Below, one piece after another: positions 51,864-60,023 of a stretch of 64,000 bases of DNA. The notes under the pieces were generated by a model. It saw only the letters and a list, made by a program, of their open reading frames with translations. It had not been told where the DNA came from and did no database searches. The DNA is from CAG-877 sp045125935 (GTDB lineage: Bacteria; Bacillota_I; Bacilli_A; RF39; UBA660). The stretch lies in NCBI GenBank assembly GCA_045125935.1, contig JBGVNW010000056.1, positions 62,001-126,000 of the forward strand. Reading direction: 5' to 3'. Made by a program: the position numbers and the translations under genes. Positions within the stretch are counted from its first letter, which is position 1, and every line of letters begins with the position of its first letter.

Positions 51864-52638
51864 AGAAAAATATTTAAAAAAATTACGCAAAGAAACTTTT
51901 TTAGTTAGCTTATTTAGATTTTTATTAATATTGGTATTTATTGTTGGATGGGAAGTTTTAGCTAGAATTGGAGTTATTAATACTTTTACATTTTCTTCAC
52001 CTAGTCGGGTTATAGAAACTATTATCGATTTGGTTAAACAAGGTAATTTATTTTCACATATTGGTGTTACTATATATGAAACCTTACTTAGTTTTTTTCT
52101 AGCTACAGTAATTGGATTAGGTGTTGGAACTTTATTATGGAGTAGTCCATTAGTTTCAAGAATTGTTGATCCATATCTAACAATACTTAATTCTCTTCCT
52201 AAAGTTGCACTTGGACCACTTATAATTATTTGGGTTGGTGCTAGTACTAATTCAATCATATTTATGTCTTTACTTATTAGTACATTTATTACTATTATTA
52301 ATATTTATAATGGTTTTAATAGTACTGATAAGAGCTATATAACATTATTGAAAAGTTTTGGTGCTAGTAAATGGCAAATATTTCGAAAGGTTGTTTTCCC
52401 AAGTAATTATGCTACTATTATTAGTGCTTTGAAAGTCAATATTTCAATGAATTTAATTGGAGTTATTATGGGAGAATTACTCGTCTCTAAAGAAGGAATT
52501 GGATATTTGATTATGTATGGATCACAAGTATTTAATATTGATTTAGTTATTACTGGAGTATTTATTTTAGGAATTATTTCTTATTTAATGTATTATGTCA
52601 TTAATAAATTAGAACTGTTTGTTTTAAGGTATAAATAA
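51850..52638 (+). CDS. ABC importer permease (TauC/SsuC/ThiX type)
   Basis: A 262-residue permease, intact, with GGAGG before ATG 51850. About six membrane helices are seen: 'FVIVGWEVLARIGVIN'-type N-terminus, 'ETLLSFFLATVIGLGVGTLLW', 'YLTILNSLPKVALGPLIIIWVG' and the EAA-like loop 'SFGASKWQIFRKVVFPSNYATIISALKV'. This identifies the NMT1-linked nitrate/sulfonate/thiamine-precursor permease family. Its ATPase and binding protein are split by three elements, so the transporter is silent unless all are excised. Confidence 0.93.
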   Translation: MSISREKYLKKLRKETFLVSLFRFLLILVFIVGWEVLARIGVINTFTFSSPSRVIETIIDLVKQGNLFSHIGVTIYETLLSFFLATVIGLGVGTLLWSSPLVSRIVDPYLTILNSLPKVALGPLIIIWVGASTNSIIFMSLLISTFITIINIYNGFNSTDKSYITLLKSFGASKWQIFRKVVFPSNYATIISALKVNISMNLIGVIMGELLVSKEGIGYLIMYGSQVFNIDLVITGVFILGIISYLMYYVINKLELFVLRYK

Positions 52639-52679
52639 AAAGAGGTTTTGAATTAAAAGTTCATTTAACCTCTTTTTTT
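52638..52679. terminator. Bidirectional terminator between the ABC operon and the WXG100 cluster
   Basis: A stem (AAAGAGGTT with AACCTCTTT, 52638-52647/52667-52676) has a T tail on the plus strand and an A run on the left for minus-strand transcripts. It separates convergent genes. Confidence 0.8.
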
Positions 52680-52683
52680 ATAT

Positions 52684-53838
52684 TTAAACTGTTAGTTTAT
52701 ATGTTTCATCAGAACTTGCGAAAGCTTGTCTATCAGTATTTTCTGTTCCGTTATATACATTTGTCATATCTCTTATAGAATATCCCCCACTATTTAACTC
52801 AGCATATGATCTGTAATTTAATACAATACCAGCTTCTGAACCTCGGGCTTCTGCTACTACGAAACGATTATTTTCTGGATCGTTTTCTATAATCATACCA
52901 ACATGCCCACTACTTACCATTACATCACCAGGTTGGGCTTCTGACCAATTCTGATATGCTATGCTTTCTCCAACATAGTTAAAGTCAGTAACTGGTCTCC
53001 ATTGAAATCTATTAGGCGTTCCCTTATCTACACAGTAAGAGGTCCATGGATTACAATCTACTCCGTTCATTACATATGCTGTGCTTACATACGGATTTGA
53101 GTTTGTTCCTTGGTGTTTATAGTCGAGTTTAACACCTTTATCAGCTGCTAGTTTCAATAAGGTTAGCGCAGTATTTACTGCTGCTTCTCTTCCAGTATAT
53201 GTATTTTGAATTGTATTTAATATACTTGTGATGTATTGAAAACCTGAGCCCTCTACGACATTTCCGTTTTCATCAACTTGGTTGTAGAATGAATCTAGAG
53301 TTGCATTTCCTTTAAGTTGTATTAATAAATTTTTACCTGCCGCTTTTTCTTCAGCAGTAAGTATATGGTCATATGCTGCCAATAGTTCACTAATACCTGT
53401 TACATAATTGAATTCAACATTGTAATTTACTAACGTAGTAGACGTTCCTACTGGTGTAACTTGAGCTAATATTCCCTCTATTTGAGTCCTTAAATTTTGA
53501 TTTTCTTGTTCTAATTGACTAATTTGGCTCTGGATAGAAGCTCTCTCACTAGCATTCTTTTCATTATCAGGAATACACATTAATTGAAATTTTAGTTTGG
53601 CTATTTGTTCCTTATTTTGTTTATACTTATTCAGTAAATCTAATGCATCGAAGAAGCCACTTAATTTTGCTCTTTCTGCATTTAATTTGTTTACAACATT
53701 AGATAGTGCTGAAACTAGTGCTGTTGCAGCTGATCCAGACCAAATTAAATCAAATGCAATATTTCCAATACTTTTTTGTGTACTTTCTAAATTAGTAGAT
53801 TCATTTTTTCCATTTGTGGCAGTTTGACTATAACTCAT
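52684..53838 (-). CDS. Secreted NlpC/P60-type wall hydrolase with WXG100-like N-terminus
   Basis: A 384-residue protein with no signal peptide. A helical N-terminal region (about 20-125) includes a coiled coil ('IQSQISQLEQENQNLRTQIEGIL'), typical of type VII substrates. The C-terminal peptidase (about 250-370) has 'YVMNGVDCNPWTSYCVDKG' (candidate catalytic Cys), 'EAQPGDVMVSSGHVGMIIEND' (His) and 'FVVAEARGSEAGIVLNYR'. It probably cuts peptidoglycan cross-links. It ends a minus-strand operon of WXG100-like genes that starts at 56290. Confidence 0.75.
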   Translation of the reverse strand: MSYSQTATNGKNESTNLESTQKSIGNIAFDLIWSGSAATALVSALSNVVNKLNAERAKLSGFFDALDLLNKYKQNKEQIAKLKFQLMCIPDNEKNASERASIQSQISQLEQENQNLRTQIEGILAQVTPVGTSTTLVNYNVEFNYVTGISELLAAYDHILTAEEKAAGKNLLIQLKGNATLDSFYNQVDENGNVVEGSGFQYITSILNTIQNTYTGREAAVNTALTLLKLAADKGVKLDYKHQGTNSNPYVSTAYVMNGVDCNPWTSYCVDKGTPNRFQWRPVTDFNYVGESIAYQNWSEAQPGDVMVSSGHVGMIIENDPENNRFVVAEARGSEAGIVLNYRSYAELNSGGYSIRDMTNVYNGTENTDRQAFASSDETYKLTV

Positions 53839-53855
53839 AATGTATTTCTCCTAAC

Positions 53856-54122
53856 TTATTGATTTTCAGCCGTGTTTACAATTTCGATTAACATGTTTTC
53901 AATATTTTTCATTTTATTATGATATTCTTTTCCATCCGCAACTAAATCATTAGTTACATTTGTAAATCCATCAGCAGCATTTCCTTTCCAGTACTCATTT
54001 AATGTTTTAACCTCTTGTTGTATTGAATCCATAATATCAATTGCATCATTGTTTAACTGAGTCATTTTAGCTCCCCAGGCTTGTAAAACGTCTTTTTCAA
54101 TGTATGTATACGGATCATTCAT
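53856..54122 (-). CDS. WXG100-family protein
   Basis: ATG 54122 (AAGGAGG upstream) gives 88 residues: two helices joined at 'LNEYWKGNAADGFTN', an authentic W-x-G-type turn. This is the EsxA class of type VII secretion substrate or partner. The longer frame to 54167 overlaps the previous gene and lacks a site. It lies 4 bases after the next WXG-like gene. Confidence 0.8.
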   Translation of the reverse strand: MNDPYTYIEKDVLQAWGAKMTQLNNDAIDIMDSIQQEVKTLNEYWKGNAADGFTNVTNDLVADGKEYHNKMKNIENMLIEIVNTAENQ

Positions 54123-54126
54123 TTTA

Positions 54127-54420
54127 TTATCCTCCTTGAGTATAAGCTTGCTCATGTTCAGCAGCACATCTTGCTTTTTCTTTTAACTTCATTACATTAT
54201 AAGAAAGCTTTAATGATCTATTGTTATGGATTGTCATATATCCGTTACAGGTATTATTGAATGCTTCTTTCATAGCAGTATCTTTCCATGATGGCGAACT
54301 GTAAATATTATCGATTAGACTTTGAATTTCCTCTAATTTACTATTGTAATTATCAATTAAATTTGTTAATCTTGTCGCGCTTGCTGTCATCTCTTCTGGA
54401 ACGTGTTTATATTTACCCAA
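54127..54420 (-). CDS. WXG100-like protein
   Basis: No ATG fits. TTG 54420 with AGGAG at 8 bases gives 97 residues: helix, a turn at 'SSPSWKDTAMKEAF', and a second helix. This matches WXG100 architecture with W-x-D in place of W-x-G. It ends 'AYTQGG' 4 bases before the next gene. Confidence 0.7.
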   Translation of the reverse strand: MGKYKHVPEEMTASATRLTNLIDNYNSKLEEIQSLIDNIYSSPSWKDTAMKEAFNNTCNGYMTIHNNRSLKLSYNVMKLKEKARCAAEHEQAYTQGG

Positions 54421-54475
54421 AAAATCATCTCCTAGAAAAAAAACTTTTTGTAAGCATGTTATAAAAAGTTTTAAA

Positions 54476-54757
54476 TTATTCAGTTTCCATTGTATTCGCA
54501 ATGGCAATTATATCGTTTGCTGATTTTATAACTTGTCCATATGTTAGTTTGAACATACTTCTAAATTGATCTAATTCAGCTCTTAACTCTGCTGGTTTTC
54601 TATTTCCTTGATAAACTGCTGTATCAACATTATCAATTTTTTCTATTTCTCTTGAAACGTTATTTAGTAATGATTCTAATTCATTTGCGATTGTTTTCAT
54701 TCTTGTTGCTTTTGCCCTAGCTTCCGCAGGGTTAACTATCATTCTTCCGTCTGCCAT
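54476..54757 (-). CDS. WXG100-like helical protein
   Basis: 93 residues, helical hairpin ('EARAKATRMKTIANELESLLNNVSREIEKI' then 'LRAELDQFRSMFKLTYGQVIKSANDII'). The central Trp is replaced by 'AVYQGNRKPAEL', resembling the Y-x-G variants. Part of the same operon; probably a heterodimer partner for one of its neighbours. Confidence 0.7.
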   Translation of the reverse strand: MADGRMIVNPAEARAKATRMKTIANELESLLNNVSREIEKIDNVDTAVYQGNRKPAELRAELDQFRSMFKLTYGQVIKSANDIIAIANTMETE

Positions 54758-54777
54758 GTATATAACCTCCCTATTTA

Positions 54778-55095
54778 TTATTCTAGTGGATTTCCACTAT
54801 TAATTCTACTTTGAAGATATGCTTCATCACTATCAATATTTTGTGCGCGATTTTTCATTAATTCTGCACATTCATTAAAAGTTGTTTCATATTTTAAATA
54901 CTCTCCTTTTTGTGCCTGAAAAGTATTTAAGAAATCTGAAGATAATCCTCCTTTAAATTGTGATGATCCTGCAAAGTCTTCTACTAGTGAATATAATGTA
55001 CGTATTAAGCTACCATAATCACCAGAATTACTATCCATTGTAGTTGACCAATTTCTCATTTGATCTGTGTCGTGACTTACTATTCCTGTCGCCAT
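54778..55095 (-). CDS. WXG100-like helical protein
   Basis: 105 residues: first helix with 'DQMRNWSTTMDSNSGDYGSLIRTLYSLVEDF', a turn at 'GSSQFKGGLSSDFLN', then a second helix. The size and hairpin layout are those of type VII small substrates. AGGAGG stands upstream. It lies 20 bases before the 54757 start. Confidence 0.7.
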   Translation of the reverse strand: MATGIVSHDTDQMRNWSTTMDSNSGDYGSLIRTLYSLVEDFAGSSQFKGGLSSDFLNTFQAQKGEYLKYETTFNECAELMKNRAQNIDSDEAYLQSRINSGNPLE

Positions 55096-55174
55096 ATTTA
55101 AACCTCCTCTATTTTTTTATTATATCATCATATCATTTTATAAAAAACATTATTTACAAAAGATTACACTTAAT

Positions 55175-56290
55175 TTACTTATATCCATATCTATTTCCAG
55201 TTTCAGTTATCATATTATCACTATATGATGTAGAGCCATTAGATCTATAGAACAGATAATCATGATTTCTTACTCCTGATAAGCAATCTGAAACGGCTTT
55301 ACTTACAGTTTCTGTATAATTACCGTTTAACCTACTTTCGTAACTTCCTGAGTCATAAACAGCAAATTGTCCTGGTGCAGTTATTTGTTGAATTGGATTT
55401 CTAGAATATTTATTTACCCAATTAGATGTTTCACATCTGTTTAAAATTGTTGTTGTTACTGCTAACGCATCATCATAAGTACCATCACTTTCAGCAGCTA
55501 CTACAGCACAAATCATATCATAATCTGTACTTGATACTTCATATTTTAAATTTCCTGTTGTGACTTGAAATCCTTGATCAGTATTATTGTGATATACACT
55601 TAAATCAAGATCAGAATTAGAGTCTCCTGGCGATATAACAACGTTACCATAAGAGCTTATTTGTCCTAGTTCTGGATATACTACTGATGGTGACTGATAA
55701 ACTGTCCTTTCAGTAATTTCACCACTTACATCACCTGTTTTTTGTGTGTTAGGATTTGTATTTACATATTCTGATGCCAGTATTGCTGCTGATTTAAATG
55801 TCCCTGTTGACACTGATTCCTCCGCATTATTACTTTTAATACCACTAATTAGGCCTGCTGCAAGTGTTACTGGTGTTGTTAGTCCATCAATAAAATCACC
55901 GGTAACTTCTTCTAAAGCATTGGCTATTTTTTTTGATGGGCTTAATATAGCTGCACTATACGATGTTGTTAAAAAATCCCCAACTTTTTCTGTTATTCTG
56001 TTTAAAGAAAATACACCGGTATCCGTACTAATATCATCTTGATCTAATGTTGCTATTCCATTGGTATAATCAGCTATATTTTTTGAAACATTTTTCATAT
56101 CTGAGGCAATTGTTTTTAAATTACTACGTAATGTATTTCCTGCAGATGAAACGTCCATTCCATCATAATCACGTGCTTGTTTAATAATTGTATTCAACTG
56201 TCCTACTGAATCGTCCAACTGATCAGATAATGTTTTTAATTGATTAGATAAACTTGACAATTCATTAACGTCTGTAATTTCAGTCTGCAT
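55175..56290 (-). CDS. Type-VII-like secreted cell-wall hydrolase (SleB-type C-terminal domain)
   Basis: A 371-residue protein without signal peptide. Residues 1-95 form an LXG/WXG100-like helical leader ('LSSLSNQLKTLSDQLDDSVGQLNTII'). The middle is a Ser/Asn linker. The last 120 residues resemble SleB/hydrolase-2 enzymes: 'DMICAVVAAESDGTYDDALAVTTTILNRC' (candidate catalytic Glu in AAES) and 'ITAPGQFAVY'. It is the first gene of the WXG100 operon. No EssC-type ATPase is in the window, so the export machine must lie elsewhere. Confidence 0.75.
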   Translation of the reverse strand: MQTEITDVNELSSLSNQLKTLSDQLDDSVGQLNTIIKQARDYDGMDVSSAGNTLRSNLKTIASDMKNVSKNIADYTNGIATLDQDDISTDTGVFSLNRITEKVGDFLTTSYSAAILSPSKKIANALEEVTGDFIDGLTTPVTLAAGLISGIKSNNAEESVSTGTFKSAAILASEYVNTNPNTQKTGDVSGEITERTVYQSPSVVYPELGQISSYGNVVISPGDSNSDLDLSVYHNNTDQGFQVTTGNLKYEVSSTDYDMICAVVAAESDGTYDDALAVTTTILNRCETSNWVNKYSRNPIQQITAPGQFAVYDSGSYESRLNGNYTETVSKAVSDCLSGVRNHDYLFYRSNGSTSYSDNMITETGNRYGYK

Positions 56291-56395
56291 TATATATACT
56301 CACCTCTATTATTTTTATTATAGCATAAATTATCATTATAATAAAAGGTCTTTTTAGTTTTACATTGATTTTACATATCTATTTAAAACATAAAA

Positions 56396-56441
56396 GACTC
56401 ATGTTGAAAATAAGATATTATACTTAATTTCCGTATGAGTC
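56396..56441 (-). terminator. Probable terminator of arcC
   Basis: GACTCAT/ATGAGTC 7-bp arms (56396-56402 with 56435-56441) enclose a long loop and are followed on the minus strand by TTTTATGTTTT. Confidence 0.5.
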
Positions 56442-56447
56442 CTGTTT

Positions 56448-57380
56448 TTATTTTTTTCTAATAACTGTTCCTGTTTTTCCTTCTAATGCTAATCTTGCTT
56501 TTTTTAGGGATGTAATCATTGCATATCCAGTTGTAGTTTTAGAAGCAAAATCAATACATGCTTCTACTTTTGGTAACATACTTCCTTCAGCAAACTCTTT
56601 TGCTGCTATAAATTCCTTTGCCTCTTTTATTGTCATAGTACGGAGTTTTTGTTCATCTTCTTCTTTATAATTTATAGCAACTTGATCTACTGCTGTTAAT
56701 ATTAGTAGTACATCGGCTTTTAAATCAATTGCTAAACGTGCACTTGTACGATCTTTGTCAATTACAGCATCAACGCCTTTGTAACCGTTACGATATTTAA
56801 TAACTGGAATTCCGCCGCCTCCACAAGCAATAACAATGTTTCCTTTATTAATTAGATCTTTAATTGTTTTTATTTCTACTATTTTTTGTGGTTTTGGACT
56901 TGGTACAACTCGACGATATCCACGACCTGCATCTTCTTTCATTGTATAACCTTTTTCGGCACTTAACTTATCTGCTTCTTCTTTAGTATAGAATGTACCA
57001 ATTGGTTTAGTTGGATTTTTGAAAGCAGGATCTTCTTTATCAACTTCTACTTGAGTAACTACGGTTAAACAGTTTCGACGCATTCCTCTTTTTAAAATTT
57101 CTCTTTGTATTGATTGTTGTAAATGATATCCAATATATCCTTGACTCATTGCTCCACATTCAGCAAATGGCATTTCTGGAGATTCAATTTCTTGATGTGA
57201 AACTTCCATAGCCAAATTAATCATTCCAACTTGTGGTCCATTTCCGTGTGTTACGATTACTCTGTTACCGGCCTCAACTAAATCAACAATATTTTTGGCA
57301 GTGGTTTTTACTAACTCTAATTGTTCTTCGGGAGTATTTCCTAAAGCATTTCCTCCTAATGCAATTACAATTTTTTTCAT
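56448..57380 (-). CDS. arcC: Carbamate kinase
   Basis: ATG 57380 (GAGAGG upstream) gives 310 residues, the normal size: 'KIVIALGGNALG', 'VIVTHGNGPQVG', 'VVPSPKPQKIVEI', 'VIACGGGGIPV', 'VDAVIDKDRTSARLA' and 'EGSMLPKVEACIDF' are the full amino-acid kinase/carbamate kinase signature set. It makes ATP from carbamoyl phosphate, usually at the end of arginine deiminase, agmatine or purine breakdown. No other arc gene is next to it. A longer frame to 57470 lacks a ribosome site. Confidence 0.95.
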   Translation of the reverse strand: MKKIVIALGGNALGNTPEEQLELVKTTAKNIVDLVEAGNRVIVTHGNGPQVGMINLAMEVSHQEIESPEMPFAECGAMSQGYIGYHLQQSIQREILKRGMRRNCLTVVTQVEVDKEDPAFKNPTKPIGTFYTKEEADKLSAEKGYTMKEDAGRGYRRVVPSPKPQKIVEIKTIKDLINKGNIVIACGGGGIPVIKYRNGYKGVDAVIDKDRTSARLAIDLKADVLLILTAVDQVAINYKEEDEQKLRTMTIKEAKEFIAAKEFAEGSMLPKVEACIDFASKTTTGYAMITSLKKARLALEGKTGTVIRKK

Positions 57381-57537
57381 TTTAATTCCTCTCTTATTCT
57401 TATGTATTTTATATTTTGAGTATATCATATGGAGTTTTTTTAGTAAATTGTTTATTAATGTATTTGACATAGATTGTTCTGTTGAAAAGTTTGATATTTT
57501 TATATGTTGTTAGGTGGTTGGAATAAAAAAAACAAGA

Positions 57538-58410
57538 TTAGTCTTCTTGTATTTTTTGGGGACTTATATTTGAAAATAATTTCATGTGTTTTTTAGTTGC
57601 AAAGTACTCTTCCCGTTCTCTTTTTAGTGCCTCACTTTTTTCCCATTCCTTTGGATAATATATTTTACTTTGCTCTAGTTCATAATTTCTTTCCGCTAGT
57701 TCTGGAATGTTTACGCCAAAAAGTAGCATATCAAGTATTTCAATATAACTTGCCAACTCACATCTTGATTCATCAATTTGTTCTTTATGAAATTCTAAAT
57801 ATTTAGGTTCCATTTCACTTATCTTTTGTGAATTAATTATTTGCATATTGAAATTATCTTTAAACCAACTACTCTTTAGAATTCTTTTTGTTAAGCCGTC
57901 TACTAAATATAATTCACCATTAATATCAACTTCAATAAATGGTCTTGATTTATCTATTTGTATTCCCCTAGTTGGTGATATATAAGTAGCTTCTATAAAA
58001 TTTACTTCTTCAAAAACAGACGAAATAGCTCTATTAACATCATAAACACAATATCGACCTACCTTTACAGGTGGCCTAGCTAGAAACAATGTTACTGGAA
58101 TATAATGTGCAGCGGCTGGTATTTTGTGACGTAATTTATCTTTCATCCATAGAGGGATGCCACAGATATTTGGGTGCTCCTGATAACAGTAGTGTTCTTG
58201 ATCATCTACTATAGATAGATTTTCCCAATCTAGAGATTGCTTTGTTGGATCGATTTGTTCTCTATACACTAAAGCATCCATTATTGTTGCTTGAATTGCC
58301 TCTTTTTCTAAAGGTGGCAAATTGGGATGTTCAGCAATATAATCTAATATGTGCCAACATCTATAAAACACTTCGTTAGTTATTACTTCATAATCTACTA
58401 AATTTTTCAT
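57538..58410 (-). CDS. Hypothetical protein paired with a methyltransferase
   Basis: A 290-residue soluble protein with no recognised domain: 'RCWHILDYIAEHPNLPPLEKEAIQ', 'ICGIPLWMKDKLRHKIPAAAHYIPVTLFLARP' and 'VDINGELYLVDGLTKRILKS'. It follows the methyltransferase gene by 11 bases on the same strand, so the two likely act together. Mixed alpha/beta composition suggests an enzyme or binding protein. No function can be assigned. Confidence 0.6.
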   Translation of the reverse strand: MKNLVDYEVITNEVFYRCWHILDYIAEHPNLPPLEKEAIQATIMDALVYREQIDPTKQSLDWENLSIVDDQEHYCYQEHPNICGIPLWMKDKLRHKIPAAAHYIPVTLFLARPPVKVGRYCVYDVNRAISSVFEEVNFIEATYISPTRGIQIDKSRPFIEVDINGELYLVDGLTKRILKSSWFKDNFNMQIINSQKISEMEPKYLEFHKEQIDESRCELASYIEILDMLLFGVNIPELAERNYELEQSKIYYPKEWEKSEALKREREEYFATKKHMKLFSNISPQKIQED

Positions 58411-58421
58411 ATTATCACCAT

Positions 58422-59600
58422 TTATTTAAAGAATATTTTAGGATGATTGTCTGATTGAATCACGGTTCTTGCCCTAGTCATGTTCATGTGTATATTTCTT
58501 AAGCGATTCATGTCAATTGCTTCATTAGATTCAACCTTATCTATGTTATTGGCATACCATCCCAATAAAGTATTTCTAAAATCTGGAAGTTCTACTAGAT
58601 GATATAAATCTTCATAACTTTTAATTTTAGTTTCTTCAACTAGATCTTTAGCAATTTTATCTGTCAAGAAATTATGTCCTGGTAAATTAGCAAGTGACCT
58701 TTCTGGTATAGTGGCGTTGTTTTGTCCTTCAACACAATCTGCCCTTGTTGCAGCAATCAGAATTCCTGTTTGTATATCATATTGTAATTCATCTTCTAGC
58801 CAGTAGGAGAATTTTACAGTTGGATTTGCTTTTTCTATTTCTAAGCATCTCAAGTATGGATATATCATATCGATTGTGTCATACCAAATATCGACATTTA
58901 CATGATTAAATACTGATAAATCTGCTGTTTTTAAGTAATCGATTCCATCTGAACATACTGTCTGAACTTTTTCACAATTTTCAAATTGTGGAAGAATGTA
59001 AGTAGTAAAAAGAGCAAGTACATCCTGATTATTATCAACAACAGTTATACTTGTAACATCTTCTTTTCTTGATAACATGTATGCTACATACCCTAAACCA
59101 CAACCTAATAATAGTACATTTCCCGTTGCTTCATTGATAAATTGTTCAAATGATTGAATCTCATTTGGTTCAACGGTCATCCAACAAGTAGTTTTTTCAC
59201 CTTCAACTAGTCCTGGAAAACGTAGACTTTTATCACAAACAAAATAGCTATTAACTTGGCGCATTGTCGCTAAATCTCTTTTTTTTGTTCCTAATTTAGT
59301 AATAATGCCCGGTCTTATTATTCTTCTTTTTGATAACTTAAAGTTATTAGATGCTACATTGGGAACATTAATATTTTTTAAGTATGGGTTTGCCATTATT
59401 TCTTCTCTTGTCATAGTTTTAATTTCTGACTTATGTAAATTTGGCCTTTTGGCAGCTTTGGACATTTTTTCAAGTTCGGCCAGTGTCATCTCACCATTAT
59501 CAACCATCCCATTGAACATATCATATAAAATTAATTCTTCTTCTAAAATGCTTTGAATTATGTCTTGAACTTCACGCATTTTTCTTGTATTTGCAATCAT
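58422..59600 (-). CDS. SAM-dependent methyltransferase-like protein
   Basis: A 392-residue protein. The N-terminal 150 residues are helical, then a Rossmann methyltransferase core follows: motif I 'VLLLGCGLGYVAYML', motif II 'ITVVDNNQDVLALF' and 'VQTVCSDGIDYL' (motif III). The fold is also that of spermidine synthases, but the aminopropyl-site signature is not visible. Substrate unknown. It is first in a two-gene unit with 57538-58410. Confidence 0.7.
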   Translation of the reverse strand: MIANTRKMREVQDIIQSILEEELILYDMFNGMVDNGEMTLAELEKMSKAAKRPNLHKSEIKTMTREEIMANPYLKNINVPNVASNNFKLSKRRIIRPGIITKLGTKKRDLATMRQVNSYFVCDKSLRFPGLVEGEKTTCWMTVEPNEIQSFEQFINEATGNVLLLGCGLGYVAYMLSRKEDVTSITVVDNNQDVLALFTTYILPQFENCEKVQTVCSDGIDYLKTADLSVFNHVNVDIWYDTIDMIYPYLRCLEIEKANPTVKFSYWLEDELQYDIQTGILIAATRADCVEGQNNATIPERSLANLPGHNFLTDKIAKDLVEETKIKSYEDLYHLVELPDFRNTLLGWYANNIDKVESNEAIDMNRLRNIHMNMTRARTVIQSDNHPKIFFK

Positions 59601-60023
59601 TTAATCATCCCCTTTTTTGTCGCTATATTATACTATATTATGTTGTAGATGTCAATTTTACACTTACCACTGACTACAAGAAAAATGAATATAAGTTAAT
59701 TAAAGAGTATAATGATTTGAAATTTGTATATAAAAAGTTAGCTTGATAATTTAGTTATGATAGAAAAGAAGTATTTTGTAAATTTGTGTATAATTTGGAG
59801 ATTTTCACAATTTAAAAGGAATGATGAAAAGTTCATTCCTTACGATTAGATTTTTATAACAATTTGCTGAAAAGATAAATATCATTACTAGATTAGTATT
59901 TAAAATAACAACCTTTTTATTAACTGGAATTTAATCAGTTGTTTATATTATATTTTCTTTTTTTATTTATAGGAAGTAAAAGTGCCGTTATTGTTTTTGT
60001 AACAGTATCGGCACTTTTTATTA
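59601..60023. other. Gene-free gap upstream of the methyltransferase
   Basis: No open frame with a ribosome site is seen. It holds the upstream region of the methyltransferase gene and, at its right end, the terminator of the arylsulfotransferase-like gene (59978-60018). Confidence 0.6.
59978..60018 (-). terminator. Terminator of the arylsulfotransferase-like gene
   Basis: AAAAGTGCCG (59978-59987) pairs with CGGCACTTTT (60009-60018), with further pairing inside the loop; a short T run follows on the minus strand. Confidence 0.7.
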
